In this document: piece after piece, positions 22,493 through 33,585 of the stretch
How the letters are laid out: every line of letters starts with the position of its first letter
How positions within the stretch are numbered: the first letter of the stretch is position 1
Assembly (NCBI GenBank): GCA_003667245.1
Contig: RCNN01000001.1
Span: forward strand, 62,001 to 126,000
Reading direction: 5' to 3'
Source of the DNA: Heterostelium multicystogenum
Taxonomy: Eukaryota > Evosea > Eumycetozoa > Acytosteliales > Acytosteliaceae
Length of the DNA stretch: 64,000 bases
Notes under the pieces: generated by a model
The model's database searches: none
Told to the model about the DNA's origin: nothing
The model's input: the letters and a program-made list of their open reading frames with translations, nothing else
Translations under genes and position numbers: made by a program

Positions 22493-24396
22493 ATGATGGT
22501 ATTTAGCAATATATCAATTACAAGAAGTAATTCACATTTACAAGAAGTAGAAGATACCACACAACCAAATCATTCATTTCATGATGATTACGATGACAGA
22601 CTATTAATAGACAGTACAAGATATAGCTCTGAAGATGGAGCCGACGGAGCCGATGACAGCGGAATCCTGTTGAAATCTATTACATCGAAGGAATCCGAAC
22701 TTATCGGCGAAAGTAATGATAAGAACATATTGTTAGATAATCAACAGACGCCTGTTTAAGAAGCAAAAAAGAGAATATGACAAAGAAAGTTGTGGTAATA
22801 ATTTTGATTTGCAATTTGGCATTCCCTCTGTACCTGGCCTACAATTCACCAAATAGCTTGGTGAAAGTGTTCAATGCTCACTATAGCATGAACTCAGCGC
22901 AATTCTCAAAACTCTTTACGGCATATGCATTTCCCAATCTTTTCATGGTTATTTTGGGAGGTATCTTGGTAGATTTATTTGGACCAAATAAGTAAGCTAT
23001 TGCAACCGAATAACCATCATAGGGTAGTATAATTAATGCTCGATTCGACTCTATAGATGTAGTATAGTATTCCAAACTATTTTATTTTCATCAACGATTT
23101 TGTCTGCAATTTCAGTTTCCAATTCAAGTTATGGTTTATTGTTGTTTCCAAAGTATTATGGGTATCGGTGGTGAGACCATTCTCGTTTGTATAAGTGCAT
23201 TCATTGCAAAATGGTTTTCGGCCAATGATGTACCATTTATTCTTGGACTCGAATCCTCATGGGTACAAATTGCAAGTTTAAGTATGTGAGCTAATTCAAG
23301 TCTACATTTAATATTTTTAACTAATTCCTACAATTAATTTAGTGTCATTTGCGGTACTCCCATCACTTTATAACGCAACCCAATTTACAATTCACACTAT
23401 GGTTTTATTGTCATTGTATCCGTAGTAGCTTTTGGTCTCTAATTATATGTTTGTATTATTACAAAAGCATTTAAAATTCAGTATGTATATGAACTATGTT
23501 AAATTGGTCACTCTATTAATTCATGTAATGTAGGAGAAGACGTTTATGTTTCAGTTGGAGATGTTGAAAAAGAAAATAGCCACCAAAGCATGGAAGTGGA
23601 AATGGATGAAGAGTTATTGAAACAAAAAGAAATTGAGTCGATGACTGTTACAATGAGACTAACATACGAGATAAAACAGGTTTATGTTTGATGAAGAGGT
23701 ACCAAAGAAGATGTGGGTTCTTACAGCTATTTCATTTCTTGGTTACAATACTTTTTATGGATTGGATATTTTTTGTGACTGATTTTATCACCGAAAAGTA
23801 TTATTACGATAACAAGAAAGCATCAATGGTGATGGCTTATGAAACCATTTCCAACGGTATCATGGCGCCAATATTTGGATTCTTGGTCAAGCGATATGAA
23901 ATGCGTGCAACTGCTTGTGCCATTGGAATATTCTTTATGGGTTTGGGTGTAGCGATACTGAACCTTTCTAACAATGTGCCATATCCATGGGTCATCATGA
24001 GTGGTTTAGGATACGGTTTGATGAACAACTGCATCATGTCATCCATTCCAATTATTGTAGAAGAAAAGATTATAGGTACATCCTATGGTTTGGTTGGAAC
24101 AGCGGTATTGTATCTCAATTCATTTTCTGCCAAATCATGGATCATTTACTAACTCTTACTTTCCATTCTAATCCCATCCGATACCCATATCATATCATTA
24201 GTATAATGTTGGTATTTTCATTTTCCCATATTTGTTGGGTGTGTGTAGAACCAAGCTAGGTAACTACAATGTTTCGATGTGGCTGCTAGTGTTGAGTGCT
24301 GTTCTGGCACTTGTTTTTCTAGGCTGGTTGAAGCTTCTCGATTTGAAAGAGACAGATCCAGAACGAAGATTGGACAAGAAACGAGCTAAAAATTAA
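22493..24396 (+). CDS. MFS transporter, MFSD1-like, frame-disrupted
   Basis: The acidic cytoplasmic N-terminus (HDDYDDRLLID..., with LL and LI pairs that could be lysosomal sorting signals) precedes the first helix VVVIILICNLAFPLYLAY. AYAFPNLFMVILGGILVDLFGP is the loop 2-3 region typical of MFSD1, and further segments are GIGGETILVCISAFIAKWF, GIMAPIFGFLVKRYEMRA and WLLVLSAVLALVFLGWL, ending KKRAKN at 24396. MFSD1 proteins are lysosomal transporters; dipeptide export is the known activity in animals. Short introns lie near 22990-23130, 23285-23340 and 23480-23534. Frame changes occur near 22750, 23452, 23690, 23785 and 24110. The start was chosen as the first ATG of the open N-terminal frame. 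Confidence 0.65.
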
Positions 24397-24532
24397 TGCG
24401 AAGCTATTAATATTTAAAACTGCCAATTGATATTTGGCATCTGTTTATTCACAATTTTATATTTAAAAAGAAGCAATGGAAAAAATCAAATTTTCATTAT
24501 CTTGAAACATAAGATTATCATGAATCTGACCT

Positions 24533-24997
24533 TTAGTTGTAGAGGATATAGGAGTTTAGTGAATCTTCGAATTGCTTTGGAGTGGCCAATGGGATGACTT
24601 CGAGCAATTGTTCACCTCTGGTCATGACATATCCTGGAATATATGGCTTCATATCAAGACCCTATTGAATATAATAATAATTATTATTAATAATCGTAGA
24701 GTTATTAGATTTTAAGGAATACGATATATCTTTGAATAACCTACATTAATTTCGTCTACATCGGCATATACAAAAGTAGCATCACTATGTAGATTAGCCA
24801 ATTCCATTAATTTATCATTGATAGCTTTACATTCTTTGTGTTCTGGGTTGGAAGAAGTAAATACTACAACCATTAGATTACTACTCTTATTGTTGTCAAG
24901 TACGATATCTTTCAAAGCGACATCAGAAATGGGTCTATGCCACCAAAGCATTTGAACTGACAACCAACAACACCAGTAGGAGAACTAAATATTTCAT
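24533..24997 (-). CDS. Secretory thioredoxin-fold protein without CxxC
   Basis: The start is at 24997, where the ATG opens a clear signal peptide, MKYLVLLLVLLVVSSNALVA. The frame then shifts by one near 24940 into RPISDVALKDIVLDNN. A thioredoxin-like core follows: LMVVVFTSSNPEHKECKAI at the active-site position, then FVYADVDEI. After an intron (GTAGGT donor; acceptor AATAG before GLDMKPYIPGYVM) it ends in EDSLNSYILYN at 24533. At the redox site there is SNPEHKEC with a single Cys, so dithiol oxidoreductase activity is unlikely. It probably works in the ER or outside the cell. The CxxC-bearing OST3/OST6 gene lies 3 kb away; no functional link is shown. Confidence 0.6.
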
Positions 24998-25688
24998 TAT
25001 TTATAAATTGATGATTGATTGATTGATTGATTTATTATTAATTATTATTATATCTATACAAGAATATTACACAACAAACAATATTAACAGTATTAAAACT
25101 TGTGATCTTAATTAAATACAATGAAAACAATAACAAACAATGAACAAGTATGATTATTAATTATATTTTAAATAATAATATATATATAATATTATATTAA
25201 TGATTATTTATTTAAAGTATATTATTATTATTATTTGGAACATAATGATGATCATTAAATATCAGCATACTTCTTCAATAACTTCATACAGTTAATAATA
25301 ATAATACAAGTACAGCATGCTTAAACCCTATCAAATCAACCCAATAACAATAACAATAACAATAGCAATAACAATAACAATAAGAAATAACAATAACAAT
25401 ATATAAATATGTCAAAAATAATAATAAGAAGTACAGTGCAGTGCTATGACTATAAAGAAGTATAGTATAGCATTTTTACTTATTTTTGTAACATATAACA
25501 CCTTTGATATATCACACATAATAAAATGTTGGTGTGTTTGTTGTTAAAATATGTGTTGATTATATATATCTGATATGATGATTTGGTTGATGAGTGTTGA
25601 TTAGATGTTAATGCGGAGGAGGGGGTACATTATAGCCACTAATCTAATAGTTCATCAGGTACTCGAGAAGTTGATCGGTTCTCATTGA
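24998..25688. repeat. Intergenic region with AATAAC hexamer repeats
   Basis: Holds an AATAAC-type array at about 25345-25402 and GATT repeats at about 25010-25030. No gene seen. Confidence 0.6.
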
Positions 25689-27336
25689 TTAACAAGTAAA
25701 CCATGTGTATGTACTTATCGAATCTGTATTGTTGGATTTATACTTGATGATGTAGGATGGAAGAAGGTCCCGAACTTGATTGGTTTTGTTCAGATTTTGA
25801 ATAATGAATTTGAGCATTACCAGATCACCACTCTTTAGTATCGATTCTATGTATCTATTACTGATACCGCCAGTTTGGCCACTGTGGTTGAGAAGCTCTG
25901 CGATCTCGTATTGATGACCTTCCAGGGCGTATTCAATAGCATCACCAGACCAGGTTTTGGTTTAGAGTGAGAAGGAACTGCACCATCTCAAGGTTTCCTT
26001 TCTTTGCTACAAGTGAGAGTGTGTCGAATCTGCAGCCCTCAGTTCGGTGGGTGTGCAAGAACTCCACCACATCCAAATGTCCGTTGATGGCAGCCTGTGA
26101 CATGGCATCATTTGTAAATTCCTTATTGTTTCGGTGCAAATATTCGACAACCTCCAAATGTCCGCTAGCTGATGCCCTAGTTGCAGCAAAAGAAGTGCAG
26201 CCTTCGGTTCGGTGTGTATCAAGAAACTTGATGACTTCCAAATGTCCATTAGCTGCAGCACCATCCATTGCATCAGTATAACAAACTGCCTGCAGGTGGT
26301 GGTGGAGATACTTGACAACTCCCAAGTATCCATTGGTTGCTGCCATATTCATTGCTTCCGGGGTACAAAAAGCCATCTTGTAGGAGTGTAGATATTTTAT
26401 AATTGAAAGATTTCCAACAGTGGCCGCCCAGTTCACAGCATAATGATCACAGCCCTCTGTTCTATTCTGAACAAGAAATTCAATTACGCCCAAATGTCCA
26501 TTTAAAGCAGCTTTGTTTATAGCAATCTGGGAACAACCAGCATCATCCGGGCAATTATAATGTAGGAATTGGACTATTTCCAGATATCCTTTACCTGCAG
26601 CTATATCCATAGCATTGCCAACCTTATATTTGTTCTTGACCAGAAATCGTACTACATCAAAATGCCTATTCTCTGTCGAAATATTGATGGCTTTGCTGAA
26701 AAATGGTCTCCATTCGATGAGTGAATCGAAATACTTGATAATGCTTAGTTGTCCATATTTGGCTGCCGCTTCTACAGCTTTCTCTCGTACAGGCTTTCCC
26801 ATATAAAACTCGTAGTTGCTTACAATAAATTTGATAGGGTCTAGCTGCCCCAGACCTACACCCCATACCAACAGATGCTCCAGAGCATCGATATACCTAA
26901 GGTATTTATTAGCCAACTCCTTGGCTTTTTTTCCAGTTGCTTCTTTATGGGGTCGATACTCATAATTGTAGGTATCCGGAGTCGAGTTAGCATTGAGATC
27001 TATTTTTCCACGATCATAAAGGTCAACCAGAACATTGAGGTTTTCAAAGAACACATTGTAGTATTTGTATTTTATGAGAAGATTTGGAAAATTCTTCAGG
27101 TTCGTCCATGAATAACTCTTTTTATTCAATTGACTGTGAATCGTTGGAATTGAATTAAATATTTCATTTCTTACATATTGAAAATTAATTATTCTTTTAA
27201 ATAGAATATCATTACTATTTCCATAACTATTAATAGGATTACTATTACTACTATTATTACTATTACTACTATTACTACTATTATGGATATTAGTAGTACT
27301 ATGTTTATCCAATATAGTTAGACCATTATCTTCCAT
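25689..27336 (-). CDS. Ankyrin-repeat protein of the dictyostelid type
   Basis: Start chosen at the ATG at 27336 (MEDNGLTILDKHS); an upstream in-frame ATG at 27396 adds a less plausible leader. A Ser/Asn-rich low-complexity segment follows, then the dictyostelid N-terminal region (RIINFQYVRNEIFNSI, KNFPNLLIKYKYYNVF), and roughly ten degenerate ankyrin repeats of about 30 residues with the core NGHLEVVEFLHTHRTEGC. One frameshift near 25955 (CCAAAACC) precedes the last segment (SGDAIEYALEGHQYEIAELL), which ends at 25689. Such proteins form very large families in this group; individual functions are mostly unknown and likely protein-binding. Confidence 0.8.
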
Positions 27337-27947
27337 TTTTGAACATATAAAAATTCTAAATGACAACAATTTATAATAATAATGATTTAATAACATTTAA
27401 TGTAATCAATCTAATCGACTTTCTTGTACTTTATTAGTAGAATAATTTGAAGAAGTCCCAGTTAATAGCAAAAAAGAGATATTTGCTTCACATTTTTTTA
27501 ATGATCACTTTACTTTTTTTAGATGAAATTTCATTCATTTTCTTTTATTTTTTCTCTTGTTATCTTTCACTATTTGTGTGTTATTAAAAAGCCCCGACAT
27601 TTTAAATTCTTTTATTATTAGAACGAATGATTGTTGTATTTAGTTCAGTATATTGATCTAAATTTTCTAAATTTGAACCATAGACACATCTATTCTTCTA
27701 AATTAGTGATGTGATAGTTTCGAGGCTTAGATGGAGAAGGTCAAATGAAGTCTTTCATTGTTGATTATGCTTTTTTTTCCAAAAAAAGGGGGTGGTGATC
27801 ATCAATTTGTTGATATTAAAAATGAAGACTTTTTTTGGTTTGGTGGTGGGATGTGCTTGTTAATATTAAATTGGACTTTATTTTTGGTTTGATGACTAAT
27901 AGATAGATAAATTAGTTTGATTGATTGGTTGACAGACAGAGATAGAT
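27337..27947. other. Divergent promoter region
   Basis: Head-to-head gap between the ankyrin gene (-) and OST3/OST6 (+). AT-rich with poly-T runs; no gene seen. Confidence 0.5.
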
Positions 27948-29389
27948 ATGAATAGTACGAGATCATTGACATCCCTGGGCGTTGTTTCTTTGTTGGTGTT
28001 GTGCTTGTTGCTCTCTACATCATATGCATTGGAGAAGCAACAGGAAGCACCCAAGCTAACAAAGGCATTGCAAACTAAACTGCGTGACTTCAAGCAGTTG
28101 GCATTGGACAAAGAAGGTATCCTCGAATTGGATTCCGCTCAAATCAAGAAGTTCATCACCATTCCAAATAGACCATACCACATCTTGGCTTACATCACAT
28201 CGACCAATCCACAACATGGTTGTCAAATCTGCCGGTGTGTATGACTATTCAATCGCTATTGAGCGCCTAACTAACCAAATCATTCTCTTGCATGCTATGA
28301 CCACTACTCAATACATCAATCAATCAATCAAACCAATCAATCAATAACGACAGTGTCTTAAAGGATGAGATCAAAGGATATTCATTGTTGTCCTATGCAA
28401 AATACTTGGAATCGCCAGAGTTTGATGAGAATCCACTCTTTATTGTTACATTGGAGTTTGAACAATCTCAAGATTTCTTTAGACAGCTCCAGATTCAAAA
28501 CATTCCACACATCGCTTTCTTCCCAGCTGGTAGCTCTGAACTCAACTTGAAGAATGTCTTCACCAGAATGGATAGTTTCTCAAAGCAAAGACTATCGGAC
28601 TACATCAACCAACAAACTGGCATCAATGTAGCTATCATACAATCGATAAGCAGCTCACCGAACTACCTATCAAACGACGCTAACTAATCTCATCTTCCAC
28701 TTTCCCTCTAGATTGAAGTAGTTTTACCATTCTTTGAGAAGCACGGACATACATTTGGTAAAATTGGTTTAGGTTTATTGACATTGCGTATATTGTTTAC
28801 ACTTCTCAACAACAGATCGAACAAGAACCTATGGCTATTCATTTCTATGGTATGAATCGCTCTCGAACAACTTGAAAGATTTCTAGAATCAACATTACTT
28901 AATACATTCTACTATTCATTCAATTAGATCATTGTAGGTGCAGTATTATCAGGTATATTTTTATGTATTCATTCACAAGCCACCTTTATTCGAAGTTAGA
29001 GGTCAAAATGAAATCAGCTACTTCTCTAGGGGAACTCGTTCACAAACCGTTATTGAAGGTGCATTGATGGGTGGATTATGTAAGTTTTAATCCAACCACA
29101 ACTACTCTACTATTGACTAACACTCTTTTATTTTGTAATACGACCATTCACTTGCTCATTATTCAATGAATTCACAGCATTGATCATTGCATTTATTTTT
29201 GTATTCCTATCAGACATCCTGCCAAACAAATCCGATATTAGCAAAGCTAAAAGCAATCTCTACTTCTTGGTTGGATTCATTGGCTTGATGACTTCACTCG
29301 CAGTGCTCTCCAAGTGTTTCGAGTACAAATACTACCGACCAATGTTCTTTATACCAGACGAATTCAAACACTTAAATAAAATTTATTAA
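27948..29389 (+). CDS. Oligosaccharyltransferase subunit OST3/OST6 (TUSC3/MAGT1 family)
   Basis: ER membrane subunit of the N-glycosylation complex, with a lumenal thioredoxin domain that holds acceptor proteins by mixed disulfides. A signal peptide (VVSLLVLCLLLSTSYA) leads into the domain, the redox motif is CQIC (within HGCQICR), and four membrane helices follow (GLGLLTLRILFTLL, LWLFISM..IIVGAVLSGIFL, ALIIAFIFVFL, LVGFIGLMTSLAVL). Introns: 28235-28353, 28628-28711, 28850-28927 and 29080-29177, all in frame. One frame change lies near 28970, before KPPLFEVRG. The C-terminus is YYRPMFFIPDEFKHLNKIY. Size and topology match the family. Confidence 0.82.
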
Positions 29390-29718
29390 AAGCATTAAAA
29401 CATTAACAAATATTTACAAATAACCTGGTGTACCAAAGATATATCGTCAATATTATTTACACTTCCTCCAAAAAAAGCTGATAAAGTTGGACCAATAATG
29501 ACAACTTTTAATAATCGACTAGTTTTCAATGATGTAGTAACACAAATTAATAAACTCTACAGTCTTGGATCAATTGAAATAATAGATAGTTTCATTTGAA
29601 ATCAATGGTATAGAGGAATAAACCAAGAATTTCCAAAAGAAATTTTTGTGAGGTGGATGCTTTAAAACACACTTTGTAGTTTGATGATCATCAATAATCA
29701 AGGGGTCAAGATTTAGAA
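29390..29718. other. Intergenic gap
   Basis: AT-rich; no gene seen. Confidence 0.5.
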
Positions 29719-31456
29719 ATGAAGATTACAAGAAAAGAAATTGAAATTAGGAATATCATAAGCAAAGGATATATTGATCTTTGGATTAATCAACTAAATC
29801 GAATCATAAAACTAGATATAAATGCAATTCTAGGCCTATTTTACTTTTCTGGAGAATAAGAATTCGGCTGAGCTCGTGCGTAGTAGCAAAGTTGATAGCA
29901 ATGGTCATGATAAAACTGTTCGAAAACCACCTATTAATGTTATTCAATACGCAATTGAATTAGTCAAGTATATCTGCAATGTCCTAATCATTCAGAAATA
30001 TAATGAGCAAGAGAAATTAGGGTTCCTTAACCACTTGACACCGTTGCTGGAGAAATTTTACTGTAAAGCAGATGCCCCTGTACAAGCCATGTTCATTAAC
30101 GAAATCCACTCGACCCTATTGGCAAATTGGTATCAATTTCAACGATGGTCATTGATAGCTTTGCCACCGATTCTAATTGATATTTTGGAGATAGACAATG
30201 TTGGGTCTAGCAAAGGCCATATGAATAGGATTGCAGAGTCCACAAAATCTTTGCCATATCATATCATTAAAAACATTCTGTGGAAGTTCTTTATTGATAG
30301 GACTGTACCTCTCAAGTGGAAGATCGGTGTTGTACCTAGGGTATCGCAGTCGGTATTCAATATGATATCGGACTTTGTTTGTAAAAGTGCATTTGATTGG
30401 CTTGAAATACACTCGCCAATTGCAATTGGCTCAAGATTCTGTTTGTTTAAGACACCGCCCTTACATATCAATGACTACGAGATTGCTTTTCTGCCACCTA
30501 TTCACAGGGTAGCGTGTCTATCTAATCTGAGATCACTTACACAAACTATTTGCATGTCGACCGATCAAGAGACCCTTCTTGACTTCCACCAGCAAGCTAC
30601 CAAGCTTGAAACTATCAAGTTCGATGATGTTTCGCTTACTCATCCTAAAGCAATCAAGTTGTTGAAACATTTTCCTCCTGACAAAAGAGAGTTCCTCTGT
30701 AAGCCAGATCAAAAAGAAGTTGATATCAATAGGTTCAAGTCTTTCTCTCTTGATTATCTGAAAGCTATTGTACAATCGAATAGCAATACCTTGAAGTCAA
30801 TTCACATCGACTATTTATTGTTGACTCCTAATCAAGATGTCCAAGAATTCTTTTGTAAACAATTAGCAAGAAGGTATCAATGTACTTTTGGTACGAAACA
30901 ATGCCAATCAAGTATATATGTGCACCAAGTATTACAATTCCATATACAAACTACAGATTTTGCAACTATCAGACAGATCTCCCCTAAGATATCAATCCAC
31001 GAAATACCATTAAACATAAGTGCATCGAAACAACTCATTTTCGAACTATCAAGTCTTGCCACCAGTCTCTCTGACGTGGCCGAATATATTTATACCAACC
31101 TTCAGACCCCAAACAAGTGCCCACCAGAGCGAATAGATATAAAGCTCCTTGGAACCCGAGAGATATTCTGGGCAATAACCAAAGGAACTCTGCCAACCTA
31201 TCTCAACTACTTGTTTGACCTGGTGTGCTCAGAAGAATATGAACAATATCTCTACAAGGTATCGACGATTTCAATATGGCTTGTAGTGGGTAGCTCTTCT
31301 TGGGACAATGTCAAGTCAGCCATTTACCTTCCACTTCTCAACAAACCATACATTGTTAACAAGCAAATCAATCTTCAAACATTTAAGCCAAGTAATAACT
31401 TTACACTATTTAACAGGGAAGTGTTGAGGGAACCAACAATAACAACACAACAATGA
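29719..31456 (+). CDS. Dictyostelid F-box-like protein, about 570 residues
   Basis: The long frame from 29876 lacks an ATG. The upstream ATG at 29719 opens MKITRKEIEIRNIISKGYID..., which joins it after a one-base change near 29857 (GGAGAATAAG). The segment LPYHIIKNILWKFFID followed by LKWKIGVVPRVSQSVFNMI has the F-box-like pattern of dictyostelid multigene proteins (a short helix pair, then a basic KW-containing helix). The rest is Leu-rich and leucine-repeat-like (LETIKFDDVSLTHPKAIKLL). No catalytic motif. It may act as a substrate adaptor, which is inference. The coding part after 29876 is fully open. Confidence 0.6.
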
Positions 31457-31834
31457 TGATAGCAGATCCACTCTAGAGACCAGACTACAGTACGGTTAGC
31501 CTACTTAGATTTGCTCCATTGTTCTTTTGATAACCAAGCCAACACCAATTTTATTTTAAAAAGATAATATCATAATAATTTTAAAAAATATCTTGTGTCT
31601 ATCTGTTCATTGAAGGATAGCTTATGGGTAGAGGTGATAACAAAATAAAGGAAATATACACTATAGGTGGAATAGCTGCTGAAAAAATAACTTAAAAGTG
31701 GGAAGAATAATGTTCCAATTCATTCAAACATCAACTGACCATTATTAAAGTGTTTAAAATGATTGATTTTTGTCGAGCATGGAAGAGCAGAGGTTCCTCC
31801 AACCATGACCATTAATACTTTCTTTAAAGTTTAG
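31457..31834. other. Intergenic gap
   Basis: No gene supported. A 23-codon frame at 31624-31695 (MGRGDNKIKE...) was considered and not called. Confidence 0.5.
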
Positions 31835-32448
31835 CACATTAATAATGTGTTTGCACAAAAAAATAAAATTAGATCATTCACTCGAGAGGGTCCGCCCACA
31901 AATACAACCTCAACAACGAAACTCACTTCTGATTGGATAGATTTCGAAATGCAAAATAATAGATCTGTAAAATCATCGAATGAATAAAAAAATAACACCA
32001 TTTGAAAAGGTGTTCCACAAACATGAGGTACAATCCCAGGAGCTAAGCGGGCGAGGTGGTTCATCAGATGCTCAAAAGGTAATTTTCATTTTTGATCAAA
32101 ATAATCACTTTAACTTGAAAACTCATGGTTTTGGATGTGTTGTGGTTTTTTATCTACACATTAGAGAGAGATCTTCAGTTCTAAGCAAGCATAGGCTTAA
32201 TTTGAATTGACTTGGTTTTGTTTGTGTAGTACAATGTAACAGTCACAGTATTTCAGCTAAGTTTTATAGCCAATCAGCGTGTCGATTGCGATTGCTATCA
32301 AACAAACCAAAGAGTTGAAACTATGTTCCTTTTTCAAAGGTCAAACTTTATTTATTTTAATCATTAATGATATTATTGTATTTTAATAGAATTCAACAAG
32401 TTAAATCTATGGATGCAACAAAATAAAGCCATGCTTGCATTGTGTTAG
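31835..32448 (+). CDS. Tentative spliced gene, product unrecognised
   Basis: Coding-like blocks in AT-rich DNA. Block 1 (about 31835-32078) reads INNVFAQKNKIRSFTREG, continues through TSDWIDFEMQNNRSVKSSNE, and after a one-base change in a run of A near 31985 reads ITPFEKVFHKHEVQSQELSG, ending GSSDAQK before GTAATT. Further exons could be 32230-32278 (YNVTVTVFQLSFIANQ) and 32390-32448 (FNKLNLWMQQNKAMLALC), which join in phase. The first exon and start codon are not found. I recognise no domain. The call rests on codon-like composition and in-phase splice sites. Confidence 0.3.
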
Positions 32449-33585
32449 GTTTTGACATCTTTTATCAACTCTTTCTCATAAACATTCATTTCTTCAATAG
32501 ACTTACTATTTCTTAATCTCTGAATATTATTATTATTATCCCTTACACCATACTAAGGACAATAAATCAATCGCAGTAAATAGATACCAAATTAGTTTAT
32601 ATATGTATATCTCAATAATCTACAGAAGCCCTAAATATAAATAAAAAGTAAAAGCAAACAAAAACAAATTATTTGGTAACTCCTACATACATACACCAAT
32701 TGTTAAGTTTAATTTACACAGAATCACACTAAATCGGATGAGTTCGTTTCAATAATATCAAGTGTTTTAAATTATTAGCCACCACCAACAAAACACAACC
32801 AACCCGATTTTAAACTGCCATCAATGTGTAAAATAGTTGAACTCAGCCACTCACTCACACCATGCTAACCAATTTTACAACACAATCTTGAATTAATATG
32901 ATGGTTGGAAGTTACTATATTTATTTTTCAACAAATAACAAACTATATCCATGGATGGAGATAAAATGATCATAAGCTGACAGCCACTTAAAAGCTTTTA
33001 TAGATGTTTGATTGTGTGTCTGTTATATTTGATAGTGTGTTTGATATACAATTAAATCAATAGAGTAGCAATAAGGGTACAGTTGTTGCATTGGGTATGT
33101 TGATGTATTGTTTGTTAGGTTCAGTTTTGTGATTTGGGATTCGGTTTGGCTACTTTTTTTAATATAATAGTTAACAATAACAATAAATGGTGATCTCAAC
33201 AATGAGATGATTTATTGTTGTTGCTGACATTACTTTAATAAATATTGGTTTCATTAAAATTATATTTGGAATTGGAATATTGTTTTTATCCTATTGTAAT
33301 ATTAATCTTTAAATATTCTGAAGACATTTTCAAAATCTAATTTTAAATTGACTCTTCAACTAGATTACATTTTACAACTTAAGATAGGGTAAGTTTCATA
33401 TCTATACCTATTTCCTTAAGGAAATAAGAAATAATAAATCTTCATTTTTCTATTTACTTCAAATTTACAATTCAATCCCTCATTCATTTCCAACTATAGA
33501 CATATTAATATTAATTTATATTATTTAAATTAAATAGCATTTTACCATATATATTGACTACTTTAGAGTAGTATTTGGATTCAAA
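32449..33585. promoter_or_regulatory. Long upstream region of the TmcB-like gene
   Basis: About 1.1 kb without a gene before the TmcB-like start; AT-rich, with many short A/T runs. It presumably contains the promoter; no specific element recognised. Confidence 0.4.

Noticed and set aside
25345..25402. AATAAC array considered as a CRISPR-like or satellite locus
   Set aside because: A simple hexamer microsatellite without spacers; no associated genes.
31624..31695. MGRGDNKIKE... 23-codon frame resembling the start of ribosomal protein bTHX
   Set aside because: Only the first five residues fit; the GK and G-Y/F-G features of that family are absent, and the frame may be chance.
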